Positions 1 to 10,151 of a stretch of DNA of 64,000 nucleotides are shown in pieces. Under the pieces are notes generated by a model that worked only from the letters and a program-made list of their open reading frames with translations, had not been told where the DNA came from and ran no database searches. Each line of letters starts with the position of its first letter. Position 1 is the first letter of the stretch. Both the position numbers and the translations under genes were made by a program. The stretch comes from Nitratidesulfovibrio sp. SRB-5 (lineage in GTDB: Bacteria > Desulfobacterota > Desulfovibrionia > Desulfovibrionales > Desulfovibrionaceae), in contig NZ_JAIOTY010000002.1 of NCBI RefSeq assembly GCF_019931275.1, forward strand, positions 1,041,131 through 1,105,130, read 5' to 3'.

Positions 1-1
1 C

Positions 2-1192
2 ATCCTGATGGAAACCTTTCCGCCCCAGCAGCGCGGCATGGCCATGGGCATCTTCGGCGTGGGGGTGGTGCTGGGGCCCATCCTGGGGCCGCTGCTGGGC
101 GGCTACCTGACGGACAATTTCACCTGGCGGTGGATTTTCTACATCAACCTGCCGGTGGGGCTGCTGGCCCTGTATCTGGCCGGGGCCTTCCTGTTCGACC
201 CGCCGTACATGGAACGCCGCCAGCGCGGCGAGGTGGTGGACTACCTGGGGCTGGCCCTGCTGACCACGGGCATCGGCGCGTTGCAGATCGTGCTGGACAA
301 GGGCCAGCAGGACGACTGGTTCAGTTCGCCCTTCATCACCACCCTGGCCGTGGTTTCGGCGGTGTCACTGGTGGGGCTGGTGTTCTGGGAATTGCGCCAC
401 CCAAGGCCGGTGCTGGATTTCCGCATCCTGAAAAACCGCAGCTTCGCCATCGGCAACGCCGTGATGTTCTTCGGCTTCTTCGCCTTTTTCGGGTCCATCG
501 TGCTGCTGCCGCTGTTCCTGCAAGGGCTGATGGGCTACACCGCCTATCTCGCGGGTCTCGTGCTGGGGCCGGGGGGCATGCTGGCGCTGGTGTTCATGCC
601 CGTGGCGGGCAAGCTGACCGAACGCATCGACGCCCGCTGGATGCTGGCCTTCGGCATGCTGGTGTGTGCGTATTCGCTGCACATCATGGCCGGGTTCAAC
701 CTGTACATCGACTTCGGCACGGCGGCCTTTGCCCGCGTGCTGCAAGGCATAGCCATGCCGTTCTTCTTCGTTTCGCTGTCGGTGGTCACCTTCGCCTACG
801 TCCCGCGCGAGGCCATGAACACCGCATCGCCGCTGTACAACCTGCTGCGCAACCTGGGCGGCTCGTTCGGCGTGGCCTTCGTTACCACGCTGCTGGCCCG
901 GCGCACCCAGTACCACCACAGCGTGCTGGCGGAAGGCATGACGCCCCTCTCGCCCGCCTACGAGCTGAGCTTCGAGCAGATTCGCAACGGGCTGGCCATG
1001 CAGCTTGGCGAGGTGGCGGACCTGGCCGAACGCACCCGCGTGGTGATCTACCAGATGCTCCAGCGAGAGGCATCCGCCCTGGCCTTCAACGACGCCTTCT
1101 TTTCGCAGGGGGCCATCTTCCTGCTGCTGTTCTTCTGCGTGTGGTTCATGCGCAGGCCGCCGAGGGGCAAGCATGAGGGGTTTGTGGAATAA
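2..1192 (+). CDS. MFS drug exporter, EmrB/QacA (DHA2) family, 5' truncated by window edge
   Basis: Proton-driven inner-membrane exporter of the 14-TM DHA2 branch. The frame is open from base 2 (Ile-Leu-Met...), and the visible protein starts within the first half of the fold, so the true start lies upstream. The remaining ~396 residues contain the family hallmark GVVLGPILGPLLGGY (motif C, antiporter signature) followed by the TWRWIFYINLPVG segment typical of EmrB, then further hydrophobic helices up to a short basic tail (RRPPRGKHEGF). EmrB proteins usually work with a periplasmic adaptor (EmrA) and an outer-membrane channel; those would be encoded to the left and are not seen. Substrate cannot be inferred. 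A bidirectional hairpin follows the stop codon. Confidence 0.9.
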   Translation: MLMETFPPQQRGMAMGIFGVGVVLGPILGPLLGGYLTDNFTWRWIFYINLPVGLLALYLAGAFLFDPPYMERRQRGEVVDYLGLALLTTGIGALQIVLDKGQQDDWFSSPFITTLAVVSAVSLVGLVFWELRHPRPVLDFRILKNRSFAIGNAVMFFGFFAFFGSIVLLPLFLQGLMGYTAYLAGLVLGPGGMLALVFMPVAGKLTERIDARWMLAFGMLVCAYSLHIMAGFNLYIDFGTAAFARVLQGIAMPFFFVSLSVVTFAYVPREAMNTASPLYNLLRNLGGSFGVAFVTTLLARRTQYHHSVLAEGMTPLSPAYELSFEQIRNGLAMQLGEVADLAERTRVVIYQMLQREASALAFNDAFFSQGAIFLLLFFCVWFMRRPPRGKHEGFVE

Positions 1193-1241
1193 GTGCCGGA
1201 CGTTGCTTTCTGGCTGCCGGTGATGCCGGGTATTGATGAGA

Positions 1242-1276
1242 AAATGGCCGCCGCTCCCCGAGAGCGACGGCCATTT
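1242..1276. terminator. Bidirectional hairpin between convergent genes
   Basis: AAATGGCCG (1242-1250) pairs with CGGCCATTT (1268-1276). The inner CGCTC/GAGCG (1252-1256/1262-1266) extends the stem past one mismatch. It lies between the stop codons of the exporter (+) and the glycosyltransferase (-). The minus-strand exit runs into TTTCTCAT, a short T-rich tract. Confidence 0.7.
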
Positions 1277-1315
1277 CTTGCGTGTGCCGTGCGAAAGGTG
1301 GAGCTGCGTCCGGTA

Positions 1316-2851
1316 TCAGCCCCTTGTGTCGGAGGCCAGTTCCGCGCGCACGGCTTCGATCACTTCAAGGTATCGGGCAAAGACCTGCTCGTCGTCTTCC
1401 ACGCAGCCGAAGTCGGTACCGGCCTTCACGTCGCGCAGGTCGAAGATGGCGTTGGCCAGCGCCCACGGTTCCGGCTGGTCCAGCACCCGGCCCGTGCGGC
1501 CATCGTCGATGAGGTCGCAGGCTCCCGTGGCGCGTGTGGTCACCGTGGGCACGCCCATGGCCTGCGCCTCGGCCACCACGTTGCCGAAGGTGTCGTAGAA
1601 CGAGGGGTGGCAGAGCACGTCGAGCCCGGCGTAGAAGCGCGGCATGTCGGCGGCCGCGACCTTGCCGAGGAACACCACCCGTTTTTCCACCCCCAGCGAT
1701 TTGGCGTAGTCGGCGTACTTGCGGCTGCGGCGCCCCCCGGCCACCACCAGCACGTATTCCTCGGGCAGGTGGGCCAGCGCGGCGATGAGCCGGTCCAGCC
1801 CCTTGAGTTCGAAGTTGCTGGAACAGAATCCGATGGCCCGGTGCTGCTCGCGCAGGCCCACGATCCGCCGTGATTCGCCGCGCAGGTCGGTGAAACGCCG
1901 GATGTTGAAGCGCCGGGTGTCCACCCCGTTGGGTATGACCACCACCGTGGCCGGAGAATGGGGAAACTGGCGCGCCACGGCGGCCCGCACGTTCTGCGAG
2001 ATGGCGATGACGCGCCGGGTGGCCGGGTGGTTGTATATCTTGCGGTCCAGCACGGCCATCAGCAGGTTGTTGGGGTTCAGCAGGCGCGAGAGCGCCTTGG
2101 TGAACCGTCGCAGGGGCGAGCGCTGCGCCGCCAGGCTGTTGTGCATGAAGTCGCGGTGCGGCCCGCCCGACCTGTGGATGTGGCAGCCCGCCATGTTCCC
2201 GAAGCTGACGCTGATGGTGGTCGGCGGCAACTCGCGCAGGGCGCGGGTGGCGGCAAGGTGCAGACCCAGGTTTTTCATGAACCGGCCCGGCCTCCACAGG
2301 CCCAGCACCCGGATGTCCACGGCCAGCGGCGCGGCATCCGGATCGGCCTGCGGGCCGTCGCTGTGCTGGCGCAGGGCAGGGGCCTTGGCGCCGGGCACGT
2401 CGGGGGCCATTTCGCCGCACAGCACGCGCACGGGCACGCCGTGGGCGCGCAGGTATTCATGGAAGCGGTAACAGAAATGTTCCACGCCGCCGTAGCGCGA
2501 GTAGGTGCGGATGAACAGCGCGACATCTGGCGGGGCGACATCTGGCGGGGCGACATCTGGCGGGGCGACATCTGGCGGGGCGACATCTGGCGGGGCGACC
2601 GCTGGCGTGACGGTCTCGGGATGGGGAGCCGCGGGGTGGTGTACCCCGTGCTGGTGGACATCCTGTTGGTGGGCCTCGGGTTGGGGGCCGTCGGGCGTGG
2701 GGGCGGTGGGGGTGTCTGGCATGGCTGGGTGGGTGGGGGTGTGCGCCGGGGCGCGGAAAAGGGGCGGAACGCCCGAACGCCCGCTTGGTCTAGCAAACGG
2801 CCACGGAGGGTGCAAGGCCGCCATCAGGCGGGCGGTCGCCCGCCTGGGCAT
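1316..2851 (-). CDS. Glycosyltransferase family 4 (WaaG-like)
   Basis: Retaining GT-B glycosyltransferase, probably adding a hexose to the lipopolysaccharide core from a nucleotide sugar at the cytoplasmic face. The catalytic part starts at about residue 110 (ALFIRTYSRYGGVEHF, the N-terminal acceptor-domain start). The C-terminal donor domain carries SSNFELKGLDRLI, VVAGGRRSRKY and HPSFYDTFGNVVAEA, the last being the acidic nucleotide-sugar-binding motif of GT4/WaaG enzymes. The first ~110 residues are low-complexity Pro/Ala/His sequence with five VAPPD repeats and are not part of the family fold. The start is uncertain: the ATG at 2851 has AGGGAG about 10 nt upstream, while an internal ATG at 2722 has no clear RBS. 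No sugar-biosynthesis neighbours are present. Confidence 0.82.
   Translation of the reverse strand: MPRRATARLMAALHPPWPFARPSGRSGVPPLFRAPAHTPTHPAMPDTPTAPTPDGPQPEAHQQDVHQHGVHHPAAPHPETVTPAVAPPDVAPPDVAPPDVAPPDVAPPDVALFIRTYSRYGGVEHFCYRFHEYLRAHGVPVRVLCGEMAPDVPGAKAPALRQHSDGPQADPDAAPLAVDIRVLGLWRPGRFMKNLGLHLAATRALRELPPTTISVSFGNMAGCHIHRSGGPHRDFMHNSLAAQRSPLRRFTKALSRLLNPNNLLMAVLDRKIYNHPATRRVIAISQNVRAAVARQFPHSPATVVVIPNGVDTRRFNIRRFTDLRGESRRIVGLREQHRAIGFCSSNFELKGLDRLIAALAHLPEEYVLVVAGGRRSRKYADYAKSLGVEKRVVFLGKVAAADMPRFYAGLDVLCHPSFYDTFGNVVAEAQAMGVPTVTTRATGACDLIDDGRTGRVLDQPEPWALANAIFDLRDVKAGTDFGCVEDDEQVFARYLEVIEAVRAELASDTRG
2521..2595. repeat. Five perfect 15-bp tandem repeats inside the glycosyltransferase gene
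   Basis: The unit CGACATCTGGCGGGG occurs at 2521, 2536, 2551, 2566 and 2581 without a mismatch, followed by a degenerate sixth copy. On the coding strand it gives Val-Ala-Pro-Pro-Asp repeats, so copy-number change would alter length but not frame. Confidence 0.97.
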
Positions 2852-3194
2852 GGCGCGGCTGCTCCCTGTGATGGATTCCGCCCGCCTGCCCTGTCCTGTT
2901 CCCCTTGCTTTGCACCCCCGTCCTGGGGGCCCGGCCTCTTGCCGACTGCCTTCTCCGCCGCGTGGGTCCGCCGCGGGGATCTTGCCGGGCAGGCCCGCAT
3001 GTCGCCCCCTACGGTTCGTGCCTGTCTGTGCCAGTCTGTGCCAGTCCGGGCCAGCCCGGCCCAGTTCAGGCCAGTCCGGGCCAGTTCGAGCCAGTCCCTA
3101 TTGATCCGTGCCGATCCCTATCGATCCGTGCCGGACCGGACGATTCCCGTCGGGCGCGGTCGCCGCATGCCGGCCGGGCCGACGATGCGCCGTC
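2852..3194. other. 343-bp intergenic region with degenerate 10-11-bp repeats
   Basis: From about 3025 to 3140 the DNA is a degenerate run of GTGCCAGTC / GGGCCAGTC units changing into GATCCGTGCC-type units. No convincing gene, promoter or terminator was found. It separates the glycosyltransferase start from the end of the HD-GYP gene, both on the minus strand. Confidence 0.6.
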
Positions 3195-4370
3195 TTACCC
3201 TCGCGCGCCCGAGGGCGGGTAATCCTTTTCGGTGCGCGAGCGGGTTTCTTCCAGCGTTTCCTCCGAGTCGGTGTAGCGGTCGGCGATGTCCCGGAATGTT
3301 TGCAGGTTGACCAGAAAGGCGTCCACAACGTCCGGGTCGAAGTGCAAGCCGCGCCCCTGGCGGATGATCTCCACGGATTTCTCCATGTCGAACGGGGGCT
3401 TGTATACCCGGCGGCTGATCAGCGCATCGAACACGTCGGCCAGGGCCATGAGCCGGGCCGAAACGGGAATCCCGTCGCCGGAAAGGCCTTGCGGGTAGCC
3501 GCTGCCGTCCCACTTTTCGTGGTGGCAGTATGCGATCTCGCGCGCGTGGCGCAGGAATGATACCGGCGTATCCAGCTGTTTTTCCGCTGCGATGATGGCG
3601 TCGCGCCCCAGCGCGGGGTGGCGCTTCATGTCCTCGAATTCCTCCGGCGTGAGCTTGCCGGGTTTCAGCAGGATGCGGTCGGCAATGCCCACCTTGCCGA
3701 TGTCGTGCAGCGGGGCGGACTTGAACAGCAGGGGGATGTCCTCTGGCGTGAGCGCGGCGGAAAAGCGCGGATGCTCCGACAGGTGCTGGGCCAGCACCTT
3801 CACATAGTGCTGGGTGCGGCGGATGTGGTTGCCGGTCTCGTTGTCGCGCGTTTCGGCCAGCGAGGCCATGGCCATGATGGTCACGTCCTGCACGGCGGCC
3901 AGTTCGCGCATGCGGCGGGCCACCTCGTCCTCGAGGAATTCGTTCTTGTCCTTCAGAAAGTCGCGGGCGGCCTTGACCTGCAGGTGGGTGCGCACACGGG
4001 CCAGCATGATGGACGGGCTGATCGGCTTGGTGATGTAATCCACGGCCCCCAGTTCCAGGCCGATGCGCTCGTCGTCCTCTTCCGACAGGGCGGTGAGGAA
4101 GATCACCGGCACGTCCGCCGTGCCGGGCAGTTCCTTCAGCCTGCGCAGCACCGTGTAGCCATCCATGCCGGGCATCATGATGTCCAGCAGCACGAGGTCC
4201 GGCGGGTTGCCGGATGACAGGATGCGCAGGGCCTTTTCTCCGCTGTTGGCCACCTTGACCCGGTAGGTGTCCTTCAGCAGGTCGCTGAGCAGGGTCAGGT
4301 TGTCGGCGGTGTCGTCCACCACCAGCACGGTGCGCCGCGTGTCGTCTGCGTGAAGGGGCGTGTCGGTCAT
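3195..4370 (-). CDS. Response regulator with HD-GYP c-di-GMP phosphodiesterase output
   Basis: Cytoplasmic two-component output protein predicted to hydrolyse cyclic di-GMP when phosphorylated. Residues ~10-130 are a receiver domain (VLVVDDTADN acidic pocket, phospho-acceptor Asp in VLLDIMMPGMDG near residue 61, KPIS switch Lys). A helical linker follows, then an HD-GYP domain with HDIGKVGI (metal-binding HD, ~residue 221), HHEKWDGSGYP (the GYP signature, ~283) and SARLMALADVFDAL. All diagnostic residues seem intact. The start is set at the ATG at 4370 (MTDTPLHADD), preceded by AGAGG; upstream in-frame codons look non-coding. It lies 108 bp downstream of the giant hybrid kinase on the same strand, so the kinase is its likely phosphodonor. 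Confidence 0.9.
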   Translation of the reverse strand: MTDTPLHADDTRRTVLVVDDTADNLTLLSDLLKDTYRVKVANSGEKALRILSSGNPPDLVLLDIMMPGMDGYTVLRRLKELPGTADVPVIFLTALSEEDDERIGLELGAVDYITKPISPSIMLARVRTHLQVKAARDFLKDKNEFLEDEVARRMRELAAVQDVTIMAMASLAETRDNETGNHIRRTQHYVKVLAQHLSEHPRFSAALTPEDIPLLFKSAPLHDIGKVGIADRILLKPGKLTPEEFEDMKRHPALGRDAIIAAEKQLDTPVSFLRHAREIAYCHHEKWDGSGYPQGLSGDGIPVSARLMALADVFDALISRRVYKPPFDMEKSVEIIRQGRGLHFDPDVVDAFLVNLQTFRDIADRYTDSEETLEETRSRTEKDYPPSGARG

Positions 4371-4478
4371 GGCTGCCTCTCGTGGCTGTGTGGACCTGGA
4401 GCGGGGCATGGGGCGCGGTACGGAAAGAGGCTGGGGCGTTGCTGCGGTGTGGTTCCCGGCGCGGTTGTCCGGCACCGG

Positions 4479-7400
4479 TCAGCCGTCGCAGGGTGGACGG
4501 GCCGAGCGCAGCATCTCCAGGGCGGTTTCGAATTCGAAGGCGCGCAACGCCTCGCCCATGCCGGTTACCAGAGGCTGCCCCAGAGCGGCGCGCAGGGCAT
4601 CCGAGTGGGTGTTGAAGAGGTCGACGGCCTCGCTGTCGTCTTCCTCGATGAGCGTTTCCAACTGGTCGAGAAGGCCTTCGGGCAGCGCACGGGACAGCTC
4701 GCTGTCTGCCAGGTTCCTTTCCGGTCCGGTGTCTTGTCCGGCTTCGTGCCCGTCGCCTGCTGCGTCACCTGATCTGTCGCTCTGCCGGACGGGCGCATCC
4801 GGCGTGGCGCCCGGTGCGGCGCCAGCCGGGTCGGGCCGGGTGGCGTCCAGCAGGCGGTGCATGGCCCGCACCGCCTCGTCCAGCGATATGCGCAGCAGGG
4901 CCAGCACCTCTGCCGTGTGCTCTTGCGAGGCCTCGTGGCGCAGTGCCGCTTCCAGGTCGGCGGCCTGGGACTGCACCGCGCGGGCGCCCAGGGTTCCCGC
5001 CACGCCTTTCAGGGTGTGCGCCTCGCGCGTGGCCGCCGCCCCGTCGCCGGACTGGATGAGTTCGGCGATGCGCGTGGCCGCGTCGGCGTGCTGGGAAACG
5101 AAGCGCCGTAATAATGTGTGGTAGGTGGCCTGCTTGCCCAGCACCCGGCGCAGTCCCGCTTCCGGGTCGAGAACGTGCCTGGCGTCGTTTTGCCCGTTTC
5201 CTCTGCCAGGGCCGGAGGCAGGCGACGTGCCGGGGGATGCGCCGGGCAACGTGTCCGCCTGCGTGGCGGGCGACGTGCCGGGGGCTGTGGTGTCCGCGGC
5301 ATCCTTCCGCTCCGCCTCGCCCCGCCGGGGCAGCCAGCGGATCAGGGCCGCGAACAGTTCGTCCGGGTCGATGGGCTTGGCCACGTGGTCGTTCATGCCC
5401 GCCGCCAGGCACGCCTCGCGGTCACCCCGCATGGCGTTGGCGGTCATGGCCACTATGGGCAGGCTGTCTGCCCCCCGGCTGAGGCGGATGGTGCGGGTGG
5501 CCTCGTACCCGTCCATGACGGGCATCTGCACGTCCATCAGCACGAGGTCGTAGTCGCCCTCCATGACCATGCGCACCGCCTGCGCCCCGTCTTCCGCCGC
5601 GTCGGGCGCAAGCCCGGCCTCGGCCAACAGCCCCAGGGCCACCTCGCGGTTCAGTTCGTTGTCCTCCACCAGCAGCACGCGCGAACCGCGCACGCCGTCG
5701 AGCATGGCGGGGCGGGTATCCGGCGGGGGTACGGCGGCGCGCGGGGCCGGGTGCACCGCGCCCAGAAGGCGCATGGCCGTGTCGAACAGCAGGGATGGCT
5801 GCACCGGCTTCACCAGTACGGCGGACACCCCCACTCCCTCGGCCGCGGCGAAAATCTCTTCGCGCCCGTGGGCGGTAACGATGGCCACGGGCAGGTCCGG
5901 TGCCAGCAAGCGGATGTTGCGGGCCGTCTCCAGCCCGTCCATGCCGGGCATCTGCCAGTCCAGGAAGATCATGCCGAAGGGGGTGTCCGCGTCCTGGGCT
6001 TCGCGCAGCAGTTCCAGCGCGGTCTCGCCGCCGTCCGCCATGACCGGGCGGAAGGTCATGCCTTCCAGCATGTGGGCCAACACCATGCGGGCCTGGGGGT
6101 TGTCGTCCACCACCAGCACCCGCAGGCCGCGCAGGTCGATGCGCGGCAGCAGGGCCCGCCGTCCGGAACCCAGGCCCAGCCGGGCCGTGAACCAGAAGGT
6201 GCTGCCCCCGCCGGGGGCGCTGTCCACGCCCACGCCGCCGCCCATCAGGTCCGCCAGCTTCTTGGCGATGGCAAGGCCAAGGCCGGTGCCGCCGTACTTG
6301 CGGGTGGTGGACGTGTCCGCCTGCTGGAACGAGACGAACAGCCGGGCCTTCTGTTCGTCGGTGAGTCCGATGCCCGTGTCGCGCACGGCAAAGCGTAGCA
6401 GCACGTCGGTATCGCCCGTTTCCAGCGTTTCCACACGGATTACGATTTCGCCGTGTTCGGTGAACTTCACCGCGTTGTTGGCGTAGTTGATGAGAATCTG
6501 CCCCAGGCGCAACGGGTCGCCCCGCAGTACGGGGGGCACGTTGGCGGCCACGTCGAGCACGAATTCCAGCCCCTTGGTGGCGGCCTTTTCCGAGACCAGG
6601 TTGGCCACGGTGTCGAGCACGGTTTCCAGTTCGAACTCGGTGTTCTCCACCGTCAACTTGCCCGCCTCGATCTTGGAGAAGTCGAGGATGTCGTTGAGGA
6701 TGCCCAGCAGGTGCTGGCCCGAGGCGCGTATCTTGCGCACGTAGTCTGTCTGGCGCGGGTCCAGCTCTGTCTTCAGGGCCAGGTGGGTCATGCCGATGAT
6801 GGCGTTCATGGGGGTGCGGATTTCGTGGCTCATGTTGGCCAGGAAGTCGCTTTTGAGCCGGGTAGCTTCTTCGGCCATTTCCTTGGCCCGGCGCAGTTCC
6901 GCCTCCGTGCGCTTGCGGATGGAGATGTCGCGCAGGGCGGCGCAGGCGCTCATGGGGTGACGGTCGGAGGGAGGCAGCTTGCTGAGGCTGATTTCCAGCG
7001 GCAGGCGGGTGCCGTCCTTGCGCACGCCCATCACCTCGCGCTCATGCCCGATGACCTGGAGCGGCGAGGCCAGGAAGTCGTTGCGCAGCTTCACGTGGCG
7101 TTGGCGCACTTCCTCTGGCAGGAATTCCTCCACCAGATGTCCGGTAAGCTCGCCCGTCTCGTAGCCCAGCAGCCGTTCCAACTGCGGGTTGCACAGCACG
7201 ATGCGTCCCTCTCCGTCCACCACCACCATGGCGTCCGGGGCCGAATGCACAATGCCCCGGTACCAGGCCTCGGTATCCTTCAGTTCTGTCTGCTGCTCCT
7301 TGAGTTCGGTAATGTCGTTGATCAGGGTGACCCGGCGGGGGGTGATGTCCCTGTCTCCGATGAGCGCACAACGCACGTCGGCCCAGCGCACCTCGCCGTC

Positions 7401-9095
7401 GGGACGCAGGTAGCGGTGCTCTGCGCGCACCGTGAAGGTGGAGCGGGCCGGGTCCGGCTCGCCGGTGTCCAGCCCGTCATGTTCCGGGCTTCCGTGCCGC
7501 GGGGCGGCGTATTCCAGCTTGTCGGGGTCCAGGCGGCCCAGCAGGGCTTCCAGCGCCTCGCGGTCGTCGGGGTGAAAGAAATCCTCAAGGTCGCGCCCGC
7601 GCAGTTCCGGTTCGCTGATGCCGATGAAGTCGATGAAGGCGGGATTGGCCCGGTCGATGCCAAGCCCCCTGCGCTCGCTGACGATGCCGATGCCCGCCGT
7701 TTCGAACACGGCGCGGAAGAAGGCCTCGCTGCGGCGCAGCAATTCGCGGCTTTCCTGCAGTTCCGTTGCCTGGCTGCGGGTCTGGTCCAGCAGGCTGCGG
7801 GTGTGCAGGTTGCGCTCCAGCACTTCCTGCGACAGGGCGGCCATGGGCAGCATGTCCTCGAACAGGGTGGCGGCGCGCGGGGGCAGCGGCCCCAGGGTGG
7901 CCAGTTCAAGCACGCCCAGCAGCCGTTCGCCCAGCAGCAGCGGATAGGCCCGCAACGAAGCGGGGTGCACGTCGCCCAGCCCGGTGGCGAAGCGCAGGGT
8001 TTCTCCTTCCGGCGGCGTGAGCTCCACCGGTGCGCGCGTGGCGGCGCAACGGCCCACCAGCCCGCCGTCCCTGGGCATTCTGGCGGGCGGGCCGCCGACG
8101 ATGCCGCCCAGCGAGGCCACCAGATCGAGATGCACGCCGTCGTCGTTGGGCACGTACAGCGCCGCGTAGGGGGCGCCGGATACCTGCGCGGCCACGGCGG
8201 ACAGTCGCTGGCCGAAGGAATCCAGGTCGCCCGCCTGTTGCAGGGTGGTGGCCGTCTCGGACATCTGGGCCTTGATCCAGCGCTGCTGCTCCATCTGGCG
8301 CGAAACGCCCAGCAGCACTTGCAGCGAGCGGGCCATGGCCCCCATTTCGTTGCGTTCCTCGCCGTAGGGGATCCGCACGTCGAGGTCGCCGTCGGCCAGT
8401 GCCTTGACGCAGCCGGTCAGGGCCAGCAGGCGCCGCCGGATGCTCCAGCTGACAAGATAGGTGATGGCCACGACCATGGCGCAGAACAGTCCGTACGCCG
8501 CAATGGCCTTGAGCAACGTGGTCCTGTTTTCCGTCACCGAGGACTGGAAGAAATGTTCCGCCGTGGAGCGGGCCGCGTGCATCAGGTCGTCGATGGCGTG
8601 CAGCAGCCGGTCGGCCGGATTCTGGGGCGAGGATTCGGTAAGCCGCCAGGCTTCCTGTATCTCGCGGTTTTCGGCCATGGTCATGGCCCGGTCGCGCATG
8701 GACAGGAAGTCGTCGTAGTGGCTTGCCAGGGCGTCGATGAGGGCTGGCTCGCCCTGGAAATTGGCGCGCACGGCTTCCATGCAGTCGTGGAACAGGCGTT
8801 CCTCGCGCCGCAGGGTGGCCACTTGCTCGGCCTTGATGGCCTCGTCCACCTCGATGATCTGCTCGCGCATGGCCACGCGCATGCGCTCCACGCTTTCCTT
8901 GGCCTGCTGCAGACTGCTGGTGGCGATGAAGGTGTGCCGGTAGACGGTGTTGGCGTCTTCGGCCATGTCGCTCATCAGGCTCAGGGTGCTGTACCCGAGG
9001 ACGATGCTGAAGGCGACGATGAGCAGCGTGCAGATGAGCAGCCGCTGGAAGACGGAAAGATGGCGGAACAGCATGGGGCCCGGGGGGGTGGGCAT
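4479..9095 (-). CDS. Hybrid sensor histidine kinase (TM-HAMP-GAF-PAS-PAS-HK-REC-REC-Hpt)
   Basis: Inner-membrane phosphorelay protein of ~1538 residues. In order: TM1 (~13-35), a periplasmic helical sensor (~36-195), TM2 (~196-220), HAMP, a GAF-like domain (~290-400), two PAS domains (~460-590, ~610-715), HisKA with [15 protein letters not shown] (His ~754), HATPase with VRDTGIGL and GGTGLGLAI, two receiver domains (phospho-Asp in IFLDWQMP ~1043 and LVLMDVQMP ~1188), and a C-terminal Hpt domain with [13 protein letters not shown] (His ~1359). All phospho-acceptors are present, so a complete His-Asp-His relay is predicted, most simply passing to the HD-GYP regulator just downstream. The start at 9095 is favoured over upstream codons because GGAAGGAG lies 8 nt before it and a promoter lies just beyond. 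The stimulus is unknown. Confidence 0.9.
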   Translation of the reverse strand: MPTPPGPMLFRHLSVFQRLLICTLLIVAFSIVLGYSTLSLMSDMAEDANTVYRHTFIATSSLQQAKESVERMRVAMREQIIEVDEAIKAEQVATLRREERLFHDCMEAVRANFQGEPALIDALASHYDDFLSMRDRAMTMAENREIQEAWRLTESSPQNPADRLLHAIDDLMHAARSTAEHFFQSSVTENRTTLLKAIAAYGLFCAMVVAITYLVSWSIRRRLLALTGCVKALADGDLDVRIPYGEERNEMGAMARSLQVLLGVSRQMEQQRWIKAQMSETATTLQQAGDLDSFGQRLSAVAAQVSGAPYAALYVPNDDGVHLDLVASLGGIVGGPPARMPRDGGLVGRCAATRAPVELTPPEGETLRFATGLGDVHPASLRAYPLLLGERLLGVLELATLGPLPPRAATLFEDMLPMAALSQEVLERNLHTRSLLDQTRSQATELQESRELLRRSEAFFRAVFETAGIGIVSERRGLGIDRANPAFIDFIGISEPELRGRDLEDFFHPDDREALEALLGRLDPDKLEYAAPRHGSPEHDGLDTGEPDPARSTFTVRAEHRYLRPDGEVRWADVRCALIGDRDITPRRVTLINDITELKEQQTELKDTEAWYRGIVHSAPDAMVVVDGEGRIVLCNPQLERLLGYETGELTGHLVEEFLPEEVRQRHVKLRNDFLASPLQVIGHEREVMGVRKDGTRLPLEISLSKLPPSDRHPMSACAALRDISIRKRTEAELRRAKEMAEEATRLKSDFLANMSHEIRTPMNAIIGMTHLALKTELDPRQTDYVRKIRASGQHLLGILNDILDFSKIEAGKLTVENTEFELETVLDTVANLVSEKAATKGLEFVLDVAANVPPVLRGDPLRLGQILINYANNAVKFTEHGEIVIRVETLETGDTDVLLRFAVRDTGIGLTDEQKARLFVSFQQADTSTTRKYGGTGLGLAIAKKLADLMGGGVGVDSAPGGGSTFWFTARLGLGSGRRALLPRIDLRGLRVLVVDDNPQARMVLAHMLEGMTFRPVMADGGETALELLREAQDADTPFGMIFLDWQMPGMDGLETARNIRLLAPDLPVAIVTAHGREEIFAAAEGVGVSAVLVKPVQPSLLFDTAMRLLGAVHPAPRAAVPPPDTRPAMLDGVRGSRVLLVEDNELNREVALGLLAEAGLAPDAAEDGAQAVRMVMEGDYDLVLMDVQMPVMDGYEATRTIRLSRGADSLPIVAMTANAMRGDREACLAAGMNDHVAKPIDPDELFAALIRWLPRRGEAERKDAADTTAPGTSPATQADTLPGASPGTSPASGPGRGNGQNDARHVLDPEAGLRRVLGKQATYHTLLRRFVSQHADAATRIAELIQSGDGAAATREAHTLKGVAGTLGARAVQSQAADLEAALRHEASQEHTAEVLALLRISLDEAVRAMHRLLDATRPDPAGAAPGATPDAPVRQSDRSGDAAGDGHEAGQDTGPERNLADSELSRALPEGLLDQLETLIEEDDSEAVDLFNTHSDALRAALGQPLVTGMGEALRAFEFETALEMLRSARPPCDG

Positions 9096-9453
9096 GGTGG
9101 GGCTCCTTCCTGCCGTAGGAGTGCCCGTGGGGACCGGGCGGGAATGCATGTCGCAGTATAGGCGAGCGCGGGGAATATTGTCCAGAAGGCGGGGAATAAC
9201 GAAAGGGGGCGGCAGGGGGAACCGGGAGAAGAAGAGCCGGGCCAACGGGCCAAAGCGTGCCATGGGGCGAAGCCGCAGGCGATGGGCCAGACGGGAATGA
9301 TGGCCCAGGCAGGAATGATGAACCGGATGGAGGGACGGGTGAAAACGGGAGAGGACGGATGCAGTGACCCGACGGGCACGGCCCAACGGGGCTCGGGCTG
9401 ATGGAGCCCGGCCAGTGCGCCCGACCAGTCCGGCTCGGTCAGTATGGCCCCGG
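9096..9453. other. 358-bp intergenic region between hybrid kinase and a leftward small gene
   Basis: The kinase promoter occupies 9155-9184. The rest is GC-rich, purine-biased sequence in which I see no gene or strong hairpin. Confidence 0.5.
9155..9184 (-). promoter_or_regulatory. Sigma-70-like promoter of the hybrid kinase
   Basis: Reading on the minus strand: TGGACA (9184-9179), an 18-nt spacer, then TATACT (9160-9155). The predicted start of transcription is about 50 nt before the start codon at 9095. Confidence 0.6.
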
Positions 9454-9840
9454 TCAGTCTGCCAAGACGCTCCACAGGCGATACACCGCGACGTCCGCCG
9501 ACGTGGCGTCGCGGGCATCGCGGGCAAGGGCCTGGGCTTCGGCACGGGTTGCGGCCTCATCGTGGCGTGCAACGCCATCCCCGGGGTGCCAGCGGATCAG
9601 GAACGGCGGCGCGGGATAGGGACCACGCCCTTCGGACCACGCGGGGCGTTCCACGACGGCGGAGCCGCGGTGGCGTTGTGGCGGCGCGGGCTGCCTGTCG
9701 CTGGCGTGCGCGGGAAATTTCGTGCCGATGCCCGGGGGGACGAAGGTGGCGGCGTGGTGCGCCTGGCCCGGGGAGGCAGGGTCGGAAAGAACCGGGGGGA
9801 TGGGCGAGTGGGGTGCGCAAGGGGCGGGTGTGGCGTGCAT
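9454..9840 (-). CDS. Hypothetical protein under control of the S24 repressor operator
   Basis: 128 residues, not assigned to a family. The first ~80 residues are Pro/His/Ala-rich and probably disordered. The last ~50 look folded ([20 protein letters not shown], then an Ala-rich helix ending [13 protein letters not shown]). The start is well supported by GGAGG 6 nt upstream of the ATG at 9840. The operator palindrome at 9874-9886, shared with the repressor promoter, lies 33 bp upstream, so this gene is probably released from repression together with the rightward early operon. It lies downstream of the repressor on the same strand, with a 311-bp gap. Function unknown; a phage-accessory or recombination-related role is only a guess from position. 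Confidence 0.6.
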   Translation of the reverse strand: MHATPAPCAPHSPIPPVLSDPASPGQAHHAATFVPPGIGTKFPAHASDRQPAPPQRHRGSAVVERPAWSEGRGPYPAPPFLIRWHPGDGVARHDEAATRAEAQALARDARDATSADVAVYRLWSVLAD

Positions 9841-10151
9841 GGTACCTCCGTGTTCCGATGTGGAAACAGGATTGCACAAAATGTGCGAAGGATCCAGCAG
9901 GGTGCGTGAGAGGGGATGGGGGATGGGGGAAATGGGGCGAAGCCAATGGGCGGCGAGGGACAAGGGAATGGCCGTGCCGGGCCGGGCGGTGCCGGGCCTG
10001 ACGGGGCCAAGACCGGAGCCGGATGAAGTCCGGCGCGGCTGGCGGCGAGGGGCACAAGGGACGCGCGGATCGCGCATGATCGGAACGGCGCGCGGATTGC
10101 GTGCGGTCGGGGCGGCAGCGCCGCAGCGGCCTGGCGAGACGCGGCGTCGGG
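9841..10151. other. 311-bp gap holding the second operator
   Basis: Contains the palindrome at 9874-9886. Otherwise GC-rich with no gene recognised. A weak minus-strand -35 (TGGATC) overlaps the left flank of the operator. Confidence 0.5.
9874..9886. promoter_or_regulatory. Operator copy 2, GCACA-AAA-TGTGC
   Basis: Perfect 5-bp inverted repeat with a 3-nt spacer, flanked on the minus strand by TTCGCACA as in the copy inside the repressor promoter. It sits between a weak -35-like element and the ribosome binding site of the 9454-9840 gene, so binding would block transcription. Confidence 0.65.

Noticed and set aside
6453..9161. 902-codon plus-strand frame opposite the hybrid kinase
   Set aside because: Gly/His/Arg-rich composition typical of antisense shadows in GC-rich DNA; no domain.
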